Shown here: one piece after another, positions 1-8,172 of the stretch
Position numbering within the stretch: the first letter of the stretch is position 1
Layout of the letters: each line of letters begins with the position of its first letter
Source: Candidatus Mailhella merdavium
Lineage (GTDB): Bacteria > Desulfobacterota > Desulfovibrionia > Desulfovibrionales > Desulfovibrionaceae
Length of the DNA stretch: 64,000 nucleotides
Assembly: GCA_019119045.1 (NCBI GenBank)
Contig: DWXS01000042.1
Span: 102,348 to 166,347, forward strand
Direction: 5' to 3'
Position numbers and translations under genes: made by a program
Notes under the pieces: model-generated
What the model was told of the DNA's origin: nothing
Database searches by the model: none
Seen by the model: the letters and a program-made list of their open reading frames with translations, nothing else

Positions 1-897
1 ATCACCGCAGTTCTGACGCTGAATACGGTGGCCAATACGGCCGGGGCTTCCATTGCAGGCGCCCTTGCCGCCGCTGCCCTGGGCGAGGCAAACATGCCCT
101 TCTTCGCCGCCGCCTTCACCGTTCTCATTCTCATCTGCGGAGAAATCCTGCCCAAAACCCTCGGCGTCGCCTATGCCGCGCCCCTGTCCGGCATTCTGGT
201 CTATTATCTGCGCGCGCTCATCTTCGTCCTCAAGCCCATCACCTGGGCCGGGGGCATGATCACCCGTCTGATCACGCCAAAAAAAAAAGGGCCGGAAGCC
301 ACGGAAGACGATATCCGCATACTGGCGCGCCTGTCCCGGCAGTCCGGCGTCATTCAGCCTTATGAGGAAACGGCCATACGCAATATCCTCGCTCTGGATC
401 AGAAGCGCGTTCACGATGTCATGACTCCGCGGACGGTGGTTTTCTCCCTCCCCGCAGCCACAACCGTCGAAGAAGCCTACAACAACACCAATTTCTGGCA
501 TTTCAGCCGCGTCCCCGTTTATGAGGAGGATAACGAGGATATCGTCGGCATGGTGCTGCGCCGCGAAGTGGCCCGCCACAAAGATAAGGACAAAGCCGGC
601 GTGACGCTCGGCGAAATCATGCAGCCCATTCACTTCGTGCAGGAAAGCCAGACGCTGGACAAGGTGCTTTCGGATTTTCTCGAACTTCATCAGCATCTTT
701 TCGCCGTGCTTGACGAATACGGCGGGCTTGCCGGCGTCATTTCCCTTGAAGACGTGCTGGAAGAAATTTTGGGCAGAGAAATCGTGGACGAATCCGACGT
801 GGTGGCCGACATGCGCGAAGCTGCGCGCATGAGACGCGCCGCCCTCAGCCGGGCAAGAGAACAACGCGAAAAAGAAGCCGAGACCAATCAGGAATAA
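1..897 (+). CDS. CorC/HlyC-type CBS-domain membrane protein, 5' truncated
   Basis: The reading frame is open from the first base of the window, so the true start lies upstream. The visible part begins inside a DUF21/CNNM-type membrane domain (hydrophobic stretches, and the family motif GEILPKTLG), followed by a pair of CBS domains; the second contains LDEYGGLAGVISLEDVLEEI, typical of CorC/HlyC proteins. These proteins are associated with magnesium/cobalt efflux or resistance and sit in the inner membrane with cytosolic CBS domains that bind adenine nucleotides. The C-terminal transporter-associated domain of many members is absent: after the second CBS there is only a short charged tail rich in Arg and Glu. 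Substrate is not visible from the sequence. Family assignment is solid; ion-transport function is by analogy. Confidence 0.85.
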   Translation: MTAVLTLNTVANTAGASIAGALAAAALGEANMPFFAAAFTVLILICGEILPKTLGVAYAAPLSGILVYYLRALIFVLKPITWAGGMITRLITPKKKGPEATEDDIRILARLSRQSGVIQPYEETAIRNILALDQKRVHDVMTPRTVVFSLPAATTVEEAYNNTNFWHFSRVPVYEEDNEDIVGMVLRREVARHKDKDKAGVTLGEIMQPIHFVQESQTLDKVLSDFLELHQHLFAVLDEYGGLAGVISLEDVLEEILGREIVDESDVVADMREAARMRRAALSRAREQREKEAETNQE

Positions 898-986
898 TTC
901 CCGCTTGCAATGCGACATGAAGGCGGTTAATATCCCGGGGCGGGGTCCCGTACCGACATGCGGCGGGCTGCCCATAAGGAGTACCC

Positions 987-1409
987 ATGGCGAAAAAAAC
1001 GTCCCTTCCGGTGTATGTTGTGGCCTTTTGCCTGTTTCTGGGCGGAGTAGGCTACATGGCCTGGACCGGTTTTTCGGAAAACAACGTCTATTTTCTCACG
1101 GTCTCGGAAGCTCTGGACATGCCCGGGCAGGAACTGAAAGCCGCACGACTGTTCGGCACAGTTTCCGGAGAGGATCTTACCCGCCCCAGCGACGGGCTGG
1201 GAGTCCGCTTCCGTCTGCTTGATGCAACAAAGCCCGGCACGGAACTCTGGGTGGAATATACGGGCGTGGTACCCGACACCTTCAAACCCGGTGCGGAAGT
1301 GATTGTCGAAGGCGCCATGGCGGACGGAGGCTTTTTTGCCAAGACGCTGATGACCAAGTGTCCCTCCAAATACCAGAAAGAAAATCGTACGGAAGCGACC
1401 CGGGTCTGA
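987..1409 (+). CDS. ccmE: Cytochrome c maturation haem chaperone CcmE, Cys-x3-Tyr variant
   Basis: This 140-residue protein has one N-terminal transmembrane helix (about residues 8-26) and a periplasmic OB-fold. CcmE accepts haem from CcmC and hands it to CcmF for attachment to apocytochromes. In most bacteria the haem is held covalently by His in HxxxY; here the equivalent motif near the C-terminus is CPSKY, so Cys replaces His. This Cys variant is known from Desulfovibrio and some archaeal Ccm systems. The start is supported by AAGGAG about 6 bases upstream of ATG. It is the first gene of the ccmEFABCD cluster; a GC-rich hairpin lies between it and ccmF. Confidence 0.95.
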   Translation: MAKKTSLPVYVVAFCLFLGGVGYMAWTGFSENNVYFLTVSEALDMPGQELKAARLFGTVSGEDLTRPSDGLGVRFRLLDATKPGTELWVEYTGVVPDTFKPGAEVIVEGAMADGGFFAKTLMTKCPSKYQKENRTEATRV

Positions 1410-1440
1410 CGGGTTCTTCCTGAGTATTCCCTTTCTCACT

Positions 1441-1457
1441 CCCGCCGTCACGGCGGG
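1441..1457 (+). other. GC-rich intra-operon hairpin between ccmE and ccmF
   Basis: A perfect 7-bp inverted repeat (CCCGCCG, loop TCA, CGGCGGG) lies in the 110-bp ccmE-ccmF spacer. It is not followed by a run of T, so it does not look like an intrinsic terminator. A role in mRNA stability or partial attenuation is only a guess. Confidence 0.5.
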
Positions 1458-1519
1458 ACTTCCCTTTCCTGCGCCCTGAGGAACATTCCCGCAGGGACGG
1501 AACCCTTTTCGGAGAAAGC

Positions 1520-3436
1520 ATGTATCTTGCCGCATATATTCTGCTTCTTCTTGCCCTGCTCTGCGCCCTGGGAGGTACGGGCATGGGTGTGGCACAGCTC
1601 TGGCAGGGGCGCGACGCCGACCTCGGCTGGCTGGAACGGGCCAACCTTGTCACTGCGGGCTGTTTTGTCGTGTCCTCCGGCATACTGATGTATGCCCTGA
1701 TTACGGGCGACTTTTCCCTGGAATATGTGGCGAACTACACCGACAGCCTTCTTTCTCTGTTCTACAAGATAACGGCCTTCTGGGCCGGACAGGCAGGCTC
1801 TCTGCTGTTCTGGGCGCTCATGGTCGCGCTGTGCGGCCTCATCTTCCAGTTCACCCCCTCGTATAAAACGCTCGAACGGGAAACCAGACTGTGGTACTGG
1901 GTGTTCTACCTTTCCATCATGGCCTTCTTTGCCCTGCTGCTCACAGCCTGGAGCAATCCCTTCCTCCAGATTTCCCCGACTCCGCCGGACGGACGGGGCA
2001 TGAACCCCATGCTTCAGAATCCGGGCATGATCATCCATCCCCCGCTGCTCTTTCTCGGGTACGGAGGCTTTGTCATCCCGGGCTGTCTTGCTCTGGCACA
2101 GGCCATGCACCGGGGCGAAAGCGAAGCCTCCTGGCTTGACGTGGCCCGTCCCTTCACCCTTACGGCCTGGCTGTTCCTTACGGCAGGGATCGTCATCGGC
2201 GGCTGGTGGGCCTATATGGAACTTGGCTGGGGCGGCTACTGGGCCTGGGACCCTGTGGAAAATGCCTCGCTCATTCCCTGGCTGCTCGGCACGGCCGCCA
2301 TTCATACCGGCCTGCTCCAGACCCGGCGGGATAAACTGCTCAGAGTCAATACCTTTCTCATGGCGTTGACCACGGTATCCGCCTTCTTTGCGACCTATCT
2401 CGTGCGCGGAAATGTGGTTCAGTCTGTCCATGTCTTCGGCGAAGGAGGCGTCGGCCCCGCCCTGCTCTTCTTTGTCCTGGGTTCCTTCGTGGTGGTACTC
2501 CTCGCCGCGCTGCGCCCCGTGCGCGAAGGCGCAGAAGCTCTGGGAGGTCTGGAAACCCGCGAGGGCTTCCTCGTCCTCACCGCCTGGATGCTCGTCGCCA
2601 TTTCCCTCGTTATTCTCGTGGCCACGCTCTGGCCCGTAATTACGGAAACGTTCGGAAAAACCTCCAGCGGTCTCTCTCAGGGCTTTTACAACAGAGTCTG
2701 CCTGCCGCTGTTCACCGTCGTCATGGCGTTGCTGGCCCTCTGCCCCTGGCTGGGCTGGAAAGGCGGACTGCGCAGCTGGCCGAAGGCCGGCGGCGTGGCG
2801 GGCGTCTTCGTCATTTCTCTTGCCGGTCTGTGGTTGTCCGGCGTCCGCGACGCTCTGCCGCTCATGGCCGCAAGTCTGAGCATTGCCGCTCTGGCCAGCA
2901 TGGTTCTGGTCATTGCGGAAAAGTCCACTCGCACGAACGGGCCGTCTCTGGGCGCGGCCCTGACGCATTTCGGTCTGGGGCTTATTGCGCTGGGCATAGC
3001 TTTTTCCGGCCCCTATGCCAGCAGCAGGGAAGTAACGCTGGCAAAGGGCGAAAGTGTGGAAATAGGCCCCTACACCGCGACTCTGGACGAACTGTACGAG
3101 GGCAGCAGCCCCAACGGAGCCTATGATTTTCTTGAAGCGGAAATACGACTGACACGAAACGGCGATAACGTGGCCGTGGTCAGCCCGCAATACCGGGTCT
3201 ATTCACGATTCAATCAGAATTCCTTCGAAGCGGCCACCCATCCCAGCCTCGGAACGGAATTCTACGCCACCCTGCTGGGGCTGGAAAACGGCAACAAGGC
3301 TGTGATTCATGTCAGCGCGCATCCGCTGGTCAACTGGCTGTGGATTGGCGGAACCATCATGACCCTTGCTCCCCTGCTCGGTCTGCGGCGCAGATTCTCC
3401 CGGAAATCCTCCGGCGATTCCTCGGGCAGGGCCTGA
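1520..3436 (+). CDS. ccmF: Cytochrome c haem lyase subunit CcmF
   Basis: A 638-residue, many-helix inner-membrane protein of the haem-handling (HHP) family. The WWD tryptophan-rich motif is clear (GGWWAYMELGWGGYWAWDPV, about residues 228-247). CcmF takes haem from holo-CcmE and ligates it to CxxCH apocytochromes at the periplasmic face. A hydrophilic periplasmic segment lies near the C-terminus before a last helix. Start ATG has GGAGAAAGC upstream. In E. coli CcmF works with CcmH; no ccmH or ccmG gene follows here. The next gene, ccmA, starts 11 bases after the stop. Confidence 0.96.
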   Translation: MYLAAYILLLLALLCALGGTGMGVAQLWQGRDADLGWLERANLVTAGCFVVSSGILMYALITGDFSLEYVANYTDSLLSLFYKITAFWAGQAGSLLFWALMVALCGLIFQFTPSYKTLERETRLWYWVFYLSIMAFFALLLTAWSNPFLQISPTPPDGRGMNPMLQNPGMIIHPPLLFLGYGGFVIPGCLALAQAMHRGESEASWLDVARPFTLTAWLFLTAGIVIGGWWAYMELGWGGYWAWDPVENASLIPWLLGTAAIHTGLLQTRRDKLLRVNTFLMALTTVSAFFATYLVRGNVVQSVHVFGEGGVGPALLFFVLGSFVVVLLAALRPVREGAEALGGLETREGFLVLTAWMLVAISLVILVATLWPVITETFGKTSSGLSQGFYNRVCLPLFTVVMALLALCPWLGWKGGLRSWPKAGGVAGVFVISLAGLWLSGVRDALPLMAASLSIAALASMVLVIAEKSTRTNGPSLGAALTHFGLGLIALGIAFSGPYASSREVTLAKGESVEIGPYTATLDELYEGSSPNGAYDFLEAEIRLTRNGDNVAVVSPQYRVYSRFNQNSFEAATHPSLGTEFYATLLGLENGNKAVIHVSAHPLVNWLWIGGTIMTLAPLLGLRRRFSRKSSGDSSGRA

Positions 3437-3447
3437 AGGGGCACGCC

Positions 3448-4134
3448 ATGCGGGACGCACCTCTTTCCGAACCCGTCGCGCTGCTGAAGCTTTCCGGCGT
3501 CGGCAAGGCTTTTGGGCCGCGTGTGCTGTTCCGGAAGATAGAGGTGTCGTTCGCCGCAGGCAGCATAAGCCTGCTGGCAGGGCGTAACGGAGCGGGAAAG
3601 TCCACTCTGATGCGCATCATGGCCGGACTGGCCCGCCCTGACGCGGGTTCGGTAACCCGCCATGCGCATGAAGCCGAAACAGCATTTCTCGCTCATGCGA
3701 CCTTTCTGTATTCCGGACTCAGCGCACAGGAAAATCTGCATTTCTGGGGGCGCGCTCTGGGGCTTCGCGGACAGGCTCTGACTCAGGCTGCGGACGCCGC
3801 TCTGGATCGCGTGGGCCTGACCCGGCACGCGCATGACAGAGCGGGCATTCTTTCCCGGGGCATGGCCCAGCGGCTCAACCTTGCCCGTCTGCTGCTCGGC
3901 AGACCGAAACTGCTGTTGCTGGACGAACCGGGAACAGGACTTGATACGGCCTCGCGCGGGCTGCTGCATGAAATGGTGCGGGAAGCACGCGACGGAGGCG
4001 CGGCTGTGATCTGGATCAGCCACGATCTTGATGCGGACGGAATTCTGGCCGATCGCATTCTTACCCTGCGCAACAAAACGCTTGAAAGCAGCCGGCCTTC
4101 CCGGCCCGACATGCAGGGAGCTTCATCATGCTGA
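3448..4134 (+). CDS. ccmA: Haem exporter ATP-binding protein CcmA
   Basis: A 228-residue ABC ATPase with Walker A GRNGAGKST, signature LSRGMAQRLNLARLL and Walker B LLLLDEPGTGLD. With CcmB and CcmC it forms the ABC complex that releases holo-CcmE from CcmC. I chose the ATG at 3448 because AAGGGG lies just upstream and homology begins there; the same frame is open further upstream, but that stretch overlaps the end of ccmF in another frame and is not part of the family. The last 7 bases overlap ccmB, suggesting translational coupling. Confidence 0.94.
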   Translation: MRDAPLSEPVALLKLSGVGKAFGPRVLFRKIEVSFAAGSISLLAGRNGAGKSTLMRIMAGLARPDAGSVTRHAHEAETAFLAHATFLYSGLSAQENLHFWGRALGLRGQALTQAADAALDRVGLTRHAHDRAGILSRGMAQRLNLARLLLGRPKLLLLDEPGTGLDTASRGLLHEMVREARDGGAAVIWISHDLDADGILADRILTLRNKTLESSRPSRPDMQGASSC

Positions 4135-4808
4135 AGCTTGCCGTCGTCATCTGTCTCAAGGATCTCCGACTCATCCTGACGCGCGGAGCCGGTCTTGTGC
4201 AGGCTCTGCTGCTGGGGCTGTTGCTGGTTTTTCTGTTCAGCCTTTCCCTCGATGCGGGTGAACGTCTTGCTCCGCAGGCGGCCGCCACCATGTTCTGGCT
4301 GGCTTCGGCCTTCTGTCAGGTGCTGGTCTTCAATATGCTCTATGCGCTGGAAGAAGAAAACGGCGCGCGTCTCGGTCTGCTGGTTCTGCCTGCTCCGTCT
4401 CAAGGAATCTGGCTGGGTAAGGGACTGGCGGGGCTGCTGCTGCTCATCTGCGCACAGGCTGTCTTTCTGCCGGCGGCATTCGTCTTTCTCGGTCAGAATC
4501 CTGGAGCCGAACCTGGCCCGGCTCTGGCAGGGCTGCTGCTTACCGATGCCGGTATGGCTGCTTCCGGTTCCCTTCTCGGTGCGCTTTCCGTAGGGAGGGC
4601 AGGACGCGAATCTCTGCTTTCCATTGTTCTCTTTCCACTGATGATTCCCCTGCTGCTGGCTGGAATTCAGCTCGGCACGGCGGGTTTCGGCCCCGCTCTT
4701 CCCCCCGGAGCCGCACAGGGCTGGCTGGGGCTGGCCGCGGCCTTTGACGCGGTGTTTCTGGCCGCCGGGCTTATTCTCTTTCCTTTCGTCTATACTGGAG
4801 AAGACTGA
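4128..4808 (+). CDS. ccmB: Haem exporter permease CcmB
   Basis: A 226-residue protein with about six predicted transmembrane helices; the N-terminal pattern (VICLKDLRL) and the FNMLYALEEENG segment after the second helix are typical of CcmB. It is the membrane partner of CcmA. The start codon lies inside the end of ccmA and its stop overlaps the start of ccmC by one base (TGATG), so ccmA, ccmB and ccmC are very probably translated as a coupled set. Confidence 0.92.
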   Translation: MLKLAVVICLKDLRLILTRGAGLVQALLLGLLLVFLFSLSLDAGERLAPQAAATMFWLASAFCQVLVFNMLYALEEENGARLGLLVLPAPSQGIWLGKGLAGLLLLICAQAVFLPAAFVFLGQNPGAEPGPALAGLLLTDAGMAASGSLLGALSVGRAGRESLLSIVLFPLMIPLLLAGIQLGTAGFGPALPPGAAQGWLGLAAAFDAVFLAAGLILFPFVYTGED

Positions 4809-5485
4809 TGCGCTTGTTCATCCTGTCCGGTCTCGTCGGAGGCCTGCTCATGGCATTATGTCAGTGGCTGGTCTTTGTATACGCACCCCTGGAACAGAGC
4901 ATGGGCGTGGTGCAGAAAATTTTCTACATGCATCTGCCTGTGGCATGGTGGTGTTTTGTCAGTTTTTTTGTTGCCTGCGTTACAGGCGCACTGTGGCTGA
5001 AAACACGACGCCCCCGCTGGGACGCGCTCTCCGCAGCCGCTGTGGAAACGGGCATGGTCTGGGCCACGCTGGCTTTAATTACCGGTTCCATCTGGGCGCG
5101 CCACTCCTGGGGAACCTGGTGGACCTGGGATCCTCGTCTGACTACCATGCTGGTGCTGTGGTTCATCTATGCAGGTTACCTCGCGCTGCGCTCCATGCCT
5201 CTGCCTCCGGACAGACGCTCCTCCATGTGCGCGGTCGTGGCCATTGTCGGGTTTCTTGACGTGCCGCTGGTCTTTCTCTCCGCCCGTCTGTGGCGATCCA
5301 TACATCCGGCTGTTTTTGCCTCGGAAGGCGGAGGCATGGACAGCCGCATGGCCGTTGCGGCCATTGCCTCCGTTCTCTGTTTCGGCCTGATATGGCTGGC
5401 CCTGCTCGGCCTTCGCTACCGGCAGATGCTGCTGGCGGCACGACTGGACAGACTTGCGCTCGCCGGAGGAGAGGACGAAGACTGA
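4808..5485 (+). CDS. ccmC: Haem-handling protein CcmC
   Basis: A 225-residue, six-helix member of the HHP family with the WWD motif HSWGTWWTWDPRL (about residues 98-110). CcmC loads haem onto CcmE using the WWD domain and two conserved periplasmic histidines; one candidate is the His in FYMHLPVAWW and another lies at the start of the WWD motif. It is translationally coupled to ccmB by the TGATG overlap and followed after 88 bases by ccmD. Confidence 0.94.
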   Translation: MRLFILSGLVGGLLMALCQWLVFVYAPLEQSMGVVQKIFYMHLPVAWWCFVSFFVACVTGALWLKTRRPRWDALSAAAVETGMVWATLALITGSIWARHSWGTWWTWDPRLTTMLVLWFIYAGYLALRSMPLPPDRRSSMCAVVAIVGFLDVPLVFLSARLWRSIHPAVFASEGGGMDSRMAVAAIASVLCFGLIWLALLGLRYRQMLLAARLDRLALAGGEDED

Positions 5486-5573
5486 TTCCGGCCTTCCCTC
5501 TGCCGCGGACGAAATCCTGCGGCAACCTGTCACGCACCATTCCCAACTTTACAGCATCTCGCGGGAGACATTC

Positions 5574-5717
5574 ATGGAAGCGATACATTGGCTCATGGCG
5601 GCAAACGCCGCGCTCTGGATTGGGCTTGGCCTCTATATTTTCTTTCTGACCTCAAGACAACGTGCGCTGGAAGCCAGACTTGAAGCCCATGCCACGCCGG
5701 AGGACGACGATGAATAA
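5574..5717 (+). CDS. ccmD: Small haem exporter protein CcmD
   Basis: A 47-residue protein with a single transmembrane helix (about residues 11-26) and a charged, basic then acidic cytoplasmic tail, the usual CcmD layout. CcmD helps release holo-CcmE from the CcmABC complex. The ATG at 5574 is chosen because GGGAGA is correctly placed upstream and the protein then has the normal CcmD size; the frame is open further upstream but that part has no CcmD character. It overlaps the following TPR gene by 8 bases. Confidence 0.85.
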   Translation: MEAIHWLMAANAALWIGLGLYIFFLTSRQRALEARLEAHATPEDDDE

Positions 5718-6321
5718 GCCCGGTCTCCCGACCCGCATCATGCTCGGTCTGATTTCGCTCGGCCTGCTTGCCATACTGGGAGCATCCCTGAAATATCGCC
5801 TGGAAGGTCATCCTCTGGTGACGCATGTCGCCGTCCCGCAGGGAACGACGGCGACGGCTCCCGCCTCCCAGAATCAGGGTATGAACGCCATGGCCGAAGC
5901 CATGAGCAACGATCCCGATCAGACTGTCCTGCTCGGTCTGATGCAGAAACTTCAGAACAACCCCAACGATCCGGAAACGCTGCTCGAACTCTCCGACCTC
6001 TTCATGCGCCGGGGCGATCTGGATCAGGCGGAAAACTTCATCAACCGCGCCGCCGTGGCGTCTCCTTCCGACGCGCGCCCGCCCTTCTACCTCGGCGTGC
6101 TTCTGGAACGCAGGGGGGACTATGTAAAAGCGGCTTCTTCTCTTGAGCGCGCTCTCGGAATGAAGGATATTCCCGAAGCGCGTTTCAGTCTGGCCATACT
6201 GCTTATTTATCGTCTGGACGACAAGGCTGCGGGCAAAGCTCAACTGGAGACGCTTCTTGCCTCTCCGGGCCTGAACGCCGATCTAAAGGCTCTTGCCGAA
6301 ACGGAGCTGAAAAAGCTGTGA
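5710..6321 (+). CDS. Membrane-anchored TPR protein, CcmI/CcmH-C-like
   Basis: A 203-residue protein with one N-terminal membrane anchor (about residues 9-26), a Pro/Ala/Gln-rich linker and several TPR-like helical repeats (for example LLELSDLFMRRGDLDQAENF and FYLGVLLERRGDYVKAASSL). In System I the TPR part of CcmI holds the apocytochrome C-terminus. Its position directly after ccmD, with overlapping ends, supports an apocytochrome-chaperone role, but the sequence alone only shows an anchored TPR protein. The ATG at 5710 overlaps ccmD; its TGA overlaps the GTG of mnmE. Confidence 0.75.
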   Translation: MNKPGLPTRIMLGLISLGLLAILGASLKYRLEGHPLVTHVAVPQGTTATAPASQNQGMNAMAEAMSNDPDQTVLLGLMQKLQNNPNDPETLLELSDLFMRRGDLDQAENFINRAAVASPSDARPPFYLGVLLERRGDYVKAASSLERALGMKDIPEARFSLAILLIYRLDDKAAGKAQLETLLASPGLNADLKALAETELKKL

Positions 6322-7766
6322 ACGCTCCTATTCCCTTTGAAGACACCATTGCGGCCGTCGCCACCGCACCGGGCGCCGGAGGAGTCGGCGTCATCCGCAT
6401 TTCCGGGCCGCGGGCAAAAGAGCTGCTCGAACGGGTGTTCCGACCCTCTTCATCGCAATTCCGGGGCTTTGTTCCCCGCATGATGCACCACGGACATATT
6501 GTGGACGGCAAGGGCTGTACACTGGATGAGGTTCTGGTGGTCTTTTTCCCTGCGCCGCACTCCTTCACAGGGGAAGATGTAGCGGAGATCCACGGCCATG
6601 GCGGCCCCGCGCTGCTTCATGCCGAACTGGACGCCGTACTCGACGCCGGAGCGGAACGATCTTCAGGCGGCGTCCGCATGGCGGAACGCGGCGAATTTAC
6701 CCGTCGCGCCTTCCTGAACGGCCGCATCGATCTTTCTCAGGCGGAAGCCGTGGCCGAACTCATTGCCGCTCCGGGAGCAGAGGGCGCGCGGCTGGCCTCC
6801 GCCCGACTCGACGGTCTGCTCGGCCGGCGTGTGACAGCGCTGCGCGATCGCCTCGAATATCTGCGTCAACGGGTCTGCCTTGCCGTGGACTTTCCCGAAG
6901 AAGAAGGAGAATGTCTTCCTCCTGCCGAATTTGCCTCCGTCACCAGGGATGTGGCTTCTGCTCTGCGCGAGCTGATCGCATCCTACGATCGCGCCCGGGT
7001 CTGGGCCGAAGGCGCGCCCGTGGCTCTCGCCGGGCGGGTCAACGCCGGAAAATCCAGCCTCATGAACGCTCTGCTGGGACGCCCACGGGCCATAGTCACG
7101 GATCAGCCGGGGACAACCAGGGACTATCTGGAAGAAGAGTGCCGTATTCAGGGCCTTCCCGTCCGGCTGGTGGATACCGCCGGACTGCGGGAAGACAGCG
7201 AAGATCCCATCGAACGCGAGGGCATACGCCGGGGAAAAGAAAAAATGCGGGAGGCAGGTCTCCTCCTGCTGATACTGGACGGCTCCGCACTCGCCGCCCT
7301 GTCGCCGCAGGATCTTGAGGCCGCCCTGCGCACGGAACGTCAGAATCTGCCCGATCTGCCGTCTTCGCGCCGGATTGTGGTATGGAACAAGCAGGACGTC
7401 GCGCCGCTCTCCCCCGCCGTGCGCGAGCTGGCGGTGCAGCTCTTCAGCGCGCCCTGCCTTCCTCTCTCCGCCCGTACCGGCCAGGGCCTTGAGGAACTCT
7501 GCGCCCTCATTGCCGACAAACTGCGCGGAGAAAGCCCGCTCCCCGGCGAAGGAGAGCTGGCCCCGAACCGGAGGCAGGCGCGCGCGCTGGGCAAGGCTCT
7601 GGATGAACTGACGGAACTGGAGCGGGAAATCGCCGCCGGCCTTCCTCCCGATCTCTGCGGCCTGCGTCTTGACTCCGCCTGTGTTCACCTTGGAGATGTC
7701 GTCGGACTGAACAGTACGGAAGAAACGCTCAACGCCATCTTTGCCGATTTCTGTATCGGCAAGTAG
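6318..7766 (+). CDS. mnmE: tRNA modification GTPase MnmE
   Basis: A 482-residue MnmE. The N-terminal formyl-THF-binding domain begins DTIAAVATAPG; the inserted G domain shows G1 GRVNAGKSS, G2/G3 elements TDQPGTTRDY and DTAGLRE, and G4 NKQD; the protein ends in CIGK, the C-terminal Cys motif of the family. With MnmG it makes the (carboxymethyl)aminomethyl modification at U34 of several tRNAs. The start is GTG at 6318, overlapping the stop of the preceding TPR gene (GTGA), so translation is coupled to the ccm operon, which is an uncommon partnership. Confidence 0.95.
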   Translation: MNAPIPFEDTIAAVATAPGAGGVGVIRISGPRAKELLERVFRPSSSQFRGFVPRMMHHGHIVDGKGCTLDEVLVVFFPAPHSFTGEDVAEIHGHGGPALLHAELDAVLDAGAERSSGGVRMAERGEFTRRAFLNGRIDLSQAEAVAELIAAPGAEGARLASARLDGLLGRRVTALRDRLEYLRQRVCLAVDFPEEEGECLPPAEFASVTRDVASALRELIASYDRARVWAEGAPVALAGRVNAGKSSLMNALLGRPRAIVTDQPGTTRDYLEEECRIQGLPVRLVDTAGLREDSEDPIEREGIRRGKEKMREAGLLLLILDGSALAALSPQDLEAALRTERQNLPDLPSSRRIVVWNKQDVAPLSPAVRELAVQLFSAPCLPLSARTGQGLEELCALIADKLRGESPLPGEGELAPNRRQARALGKALDELTELEREIAAGLPPDLCGLRLDSACVHLGDVVGLNSTEETLNAIFADFCIGK

Positions 7767-7770
7767 GCTG

Positions 7771-7960
7771 CTTCAGAGCAGTTTCATTTTGAACAGGCTC
7801 CCGGAGTCAGGCAAAGCAAGACTGATCCGCAACGCCGGATCAGCCGCAGTTTACCCTTGGCGTACAGCTCCGGCGCAGGCGTGAACGCTGCGGGCAGGAA
7901 CACAGGGTTCCGGCTGGCAAAAAGCCTCAAAAACAGAATGCGCTGAAAGCAGCCCTCTCT
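7771..7960 (+). repeat. Dispersed 3'-end repeat, copy A
   Basis: This sequence lies right after the mnmE stop. It shares with the copy after priA the blocks CCCGGAGTC, AGACTG-TCCGC, CGCAGGCGTGAA-GCTGCG and CAGGAACA, in the same order and orientation. Its end, AAACAGAATGCGCTGAA, resembles the copy near 50.7 kb. It contains no gene. The rest of the mnmE-priA gap, to 8172, shows no supported feature. Confidence 0.6.
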
Positions 7961-8172
7961 TTCCTTTCCAGAGCAGCCGCACCGTGCCGGAAATTTTCGT
8001 AATCGCTCCGGAAAGCGTCAGGACATTCCGGTCTGCGCCGGGATCGGGCCACTTTCCGCGCAAACAGGAACAGAAAGAGGGACGTCGGACAGACAGCGTT
8101 TCCTCCTGTTTCCGTCGGGCTTCAAGCGTATCGAGCCGTTTACAGAACAGTCTGATTCAACTACCACAAGGC

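Noticed and set aside
1448..3190. Minus-strand open frame opposite ccmF
   Set aside because: Gln/Gly/His-rich shadow frame; ccmF has the WWD motif and fits the operon.
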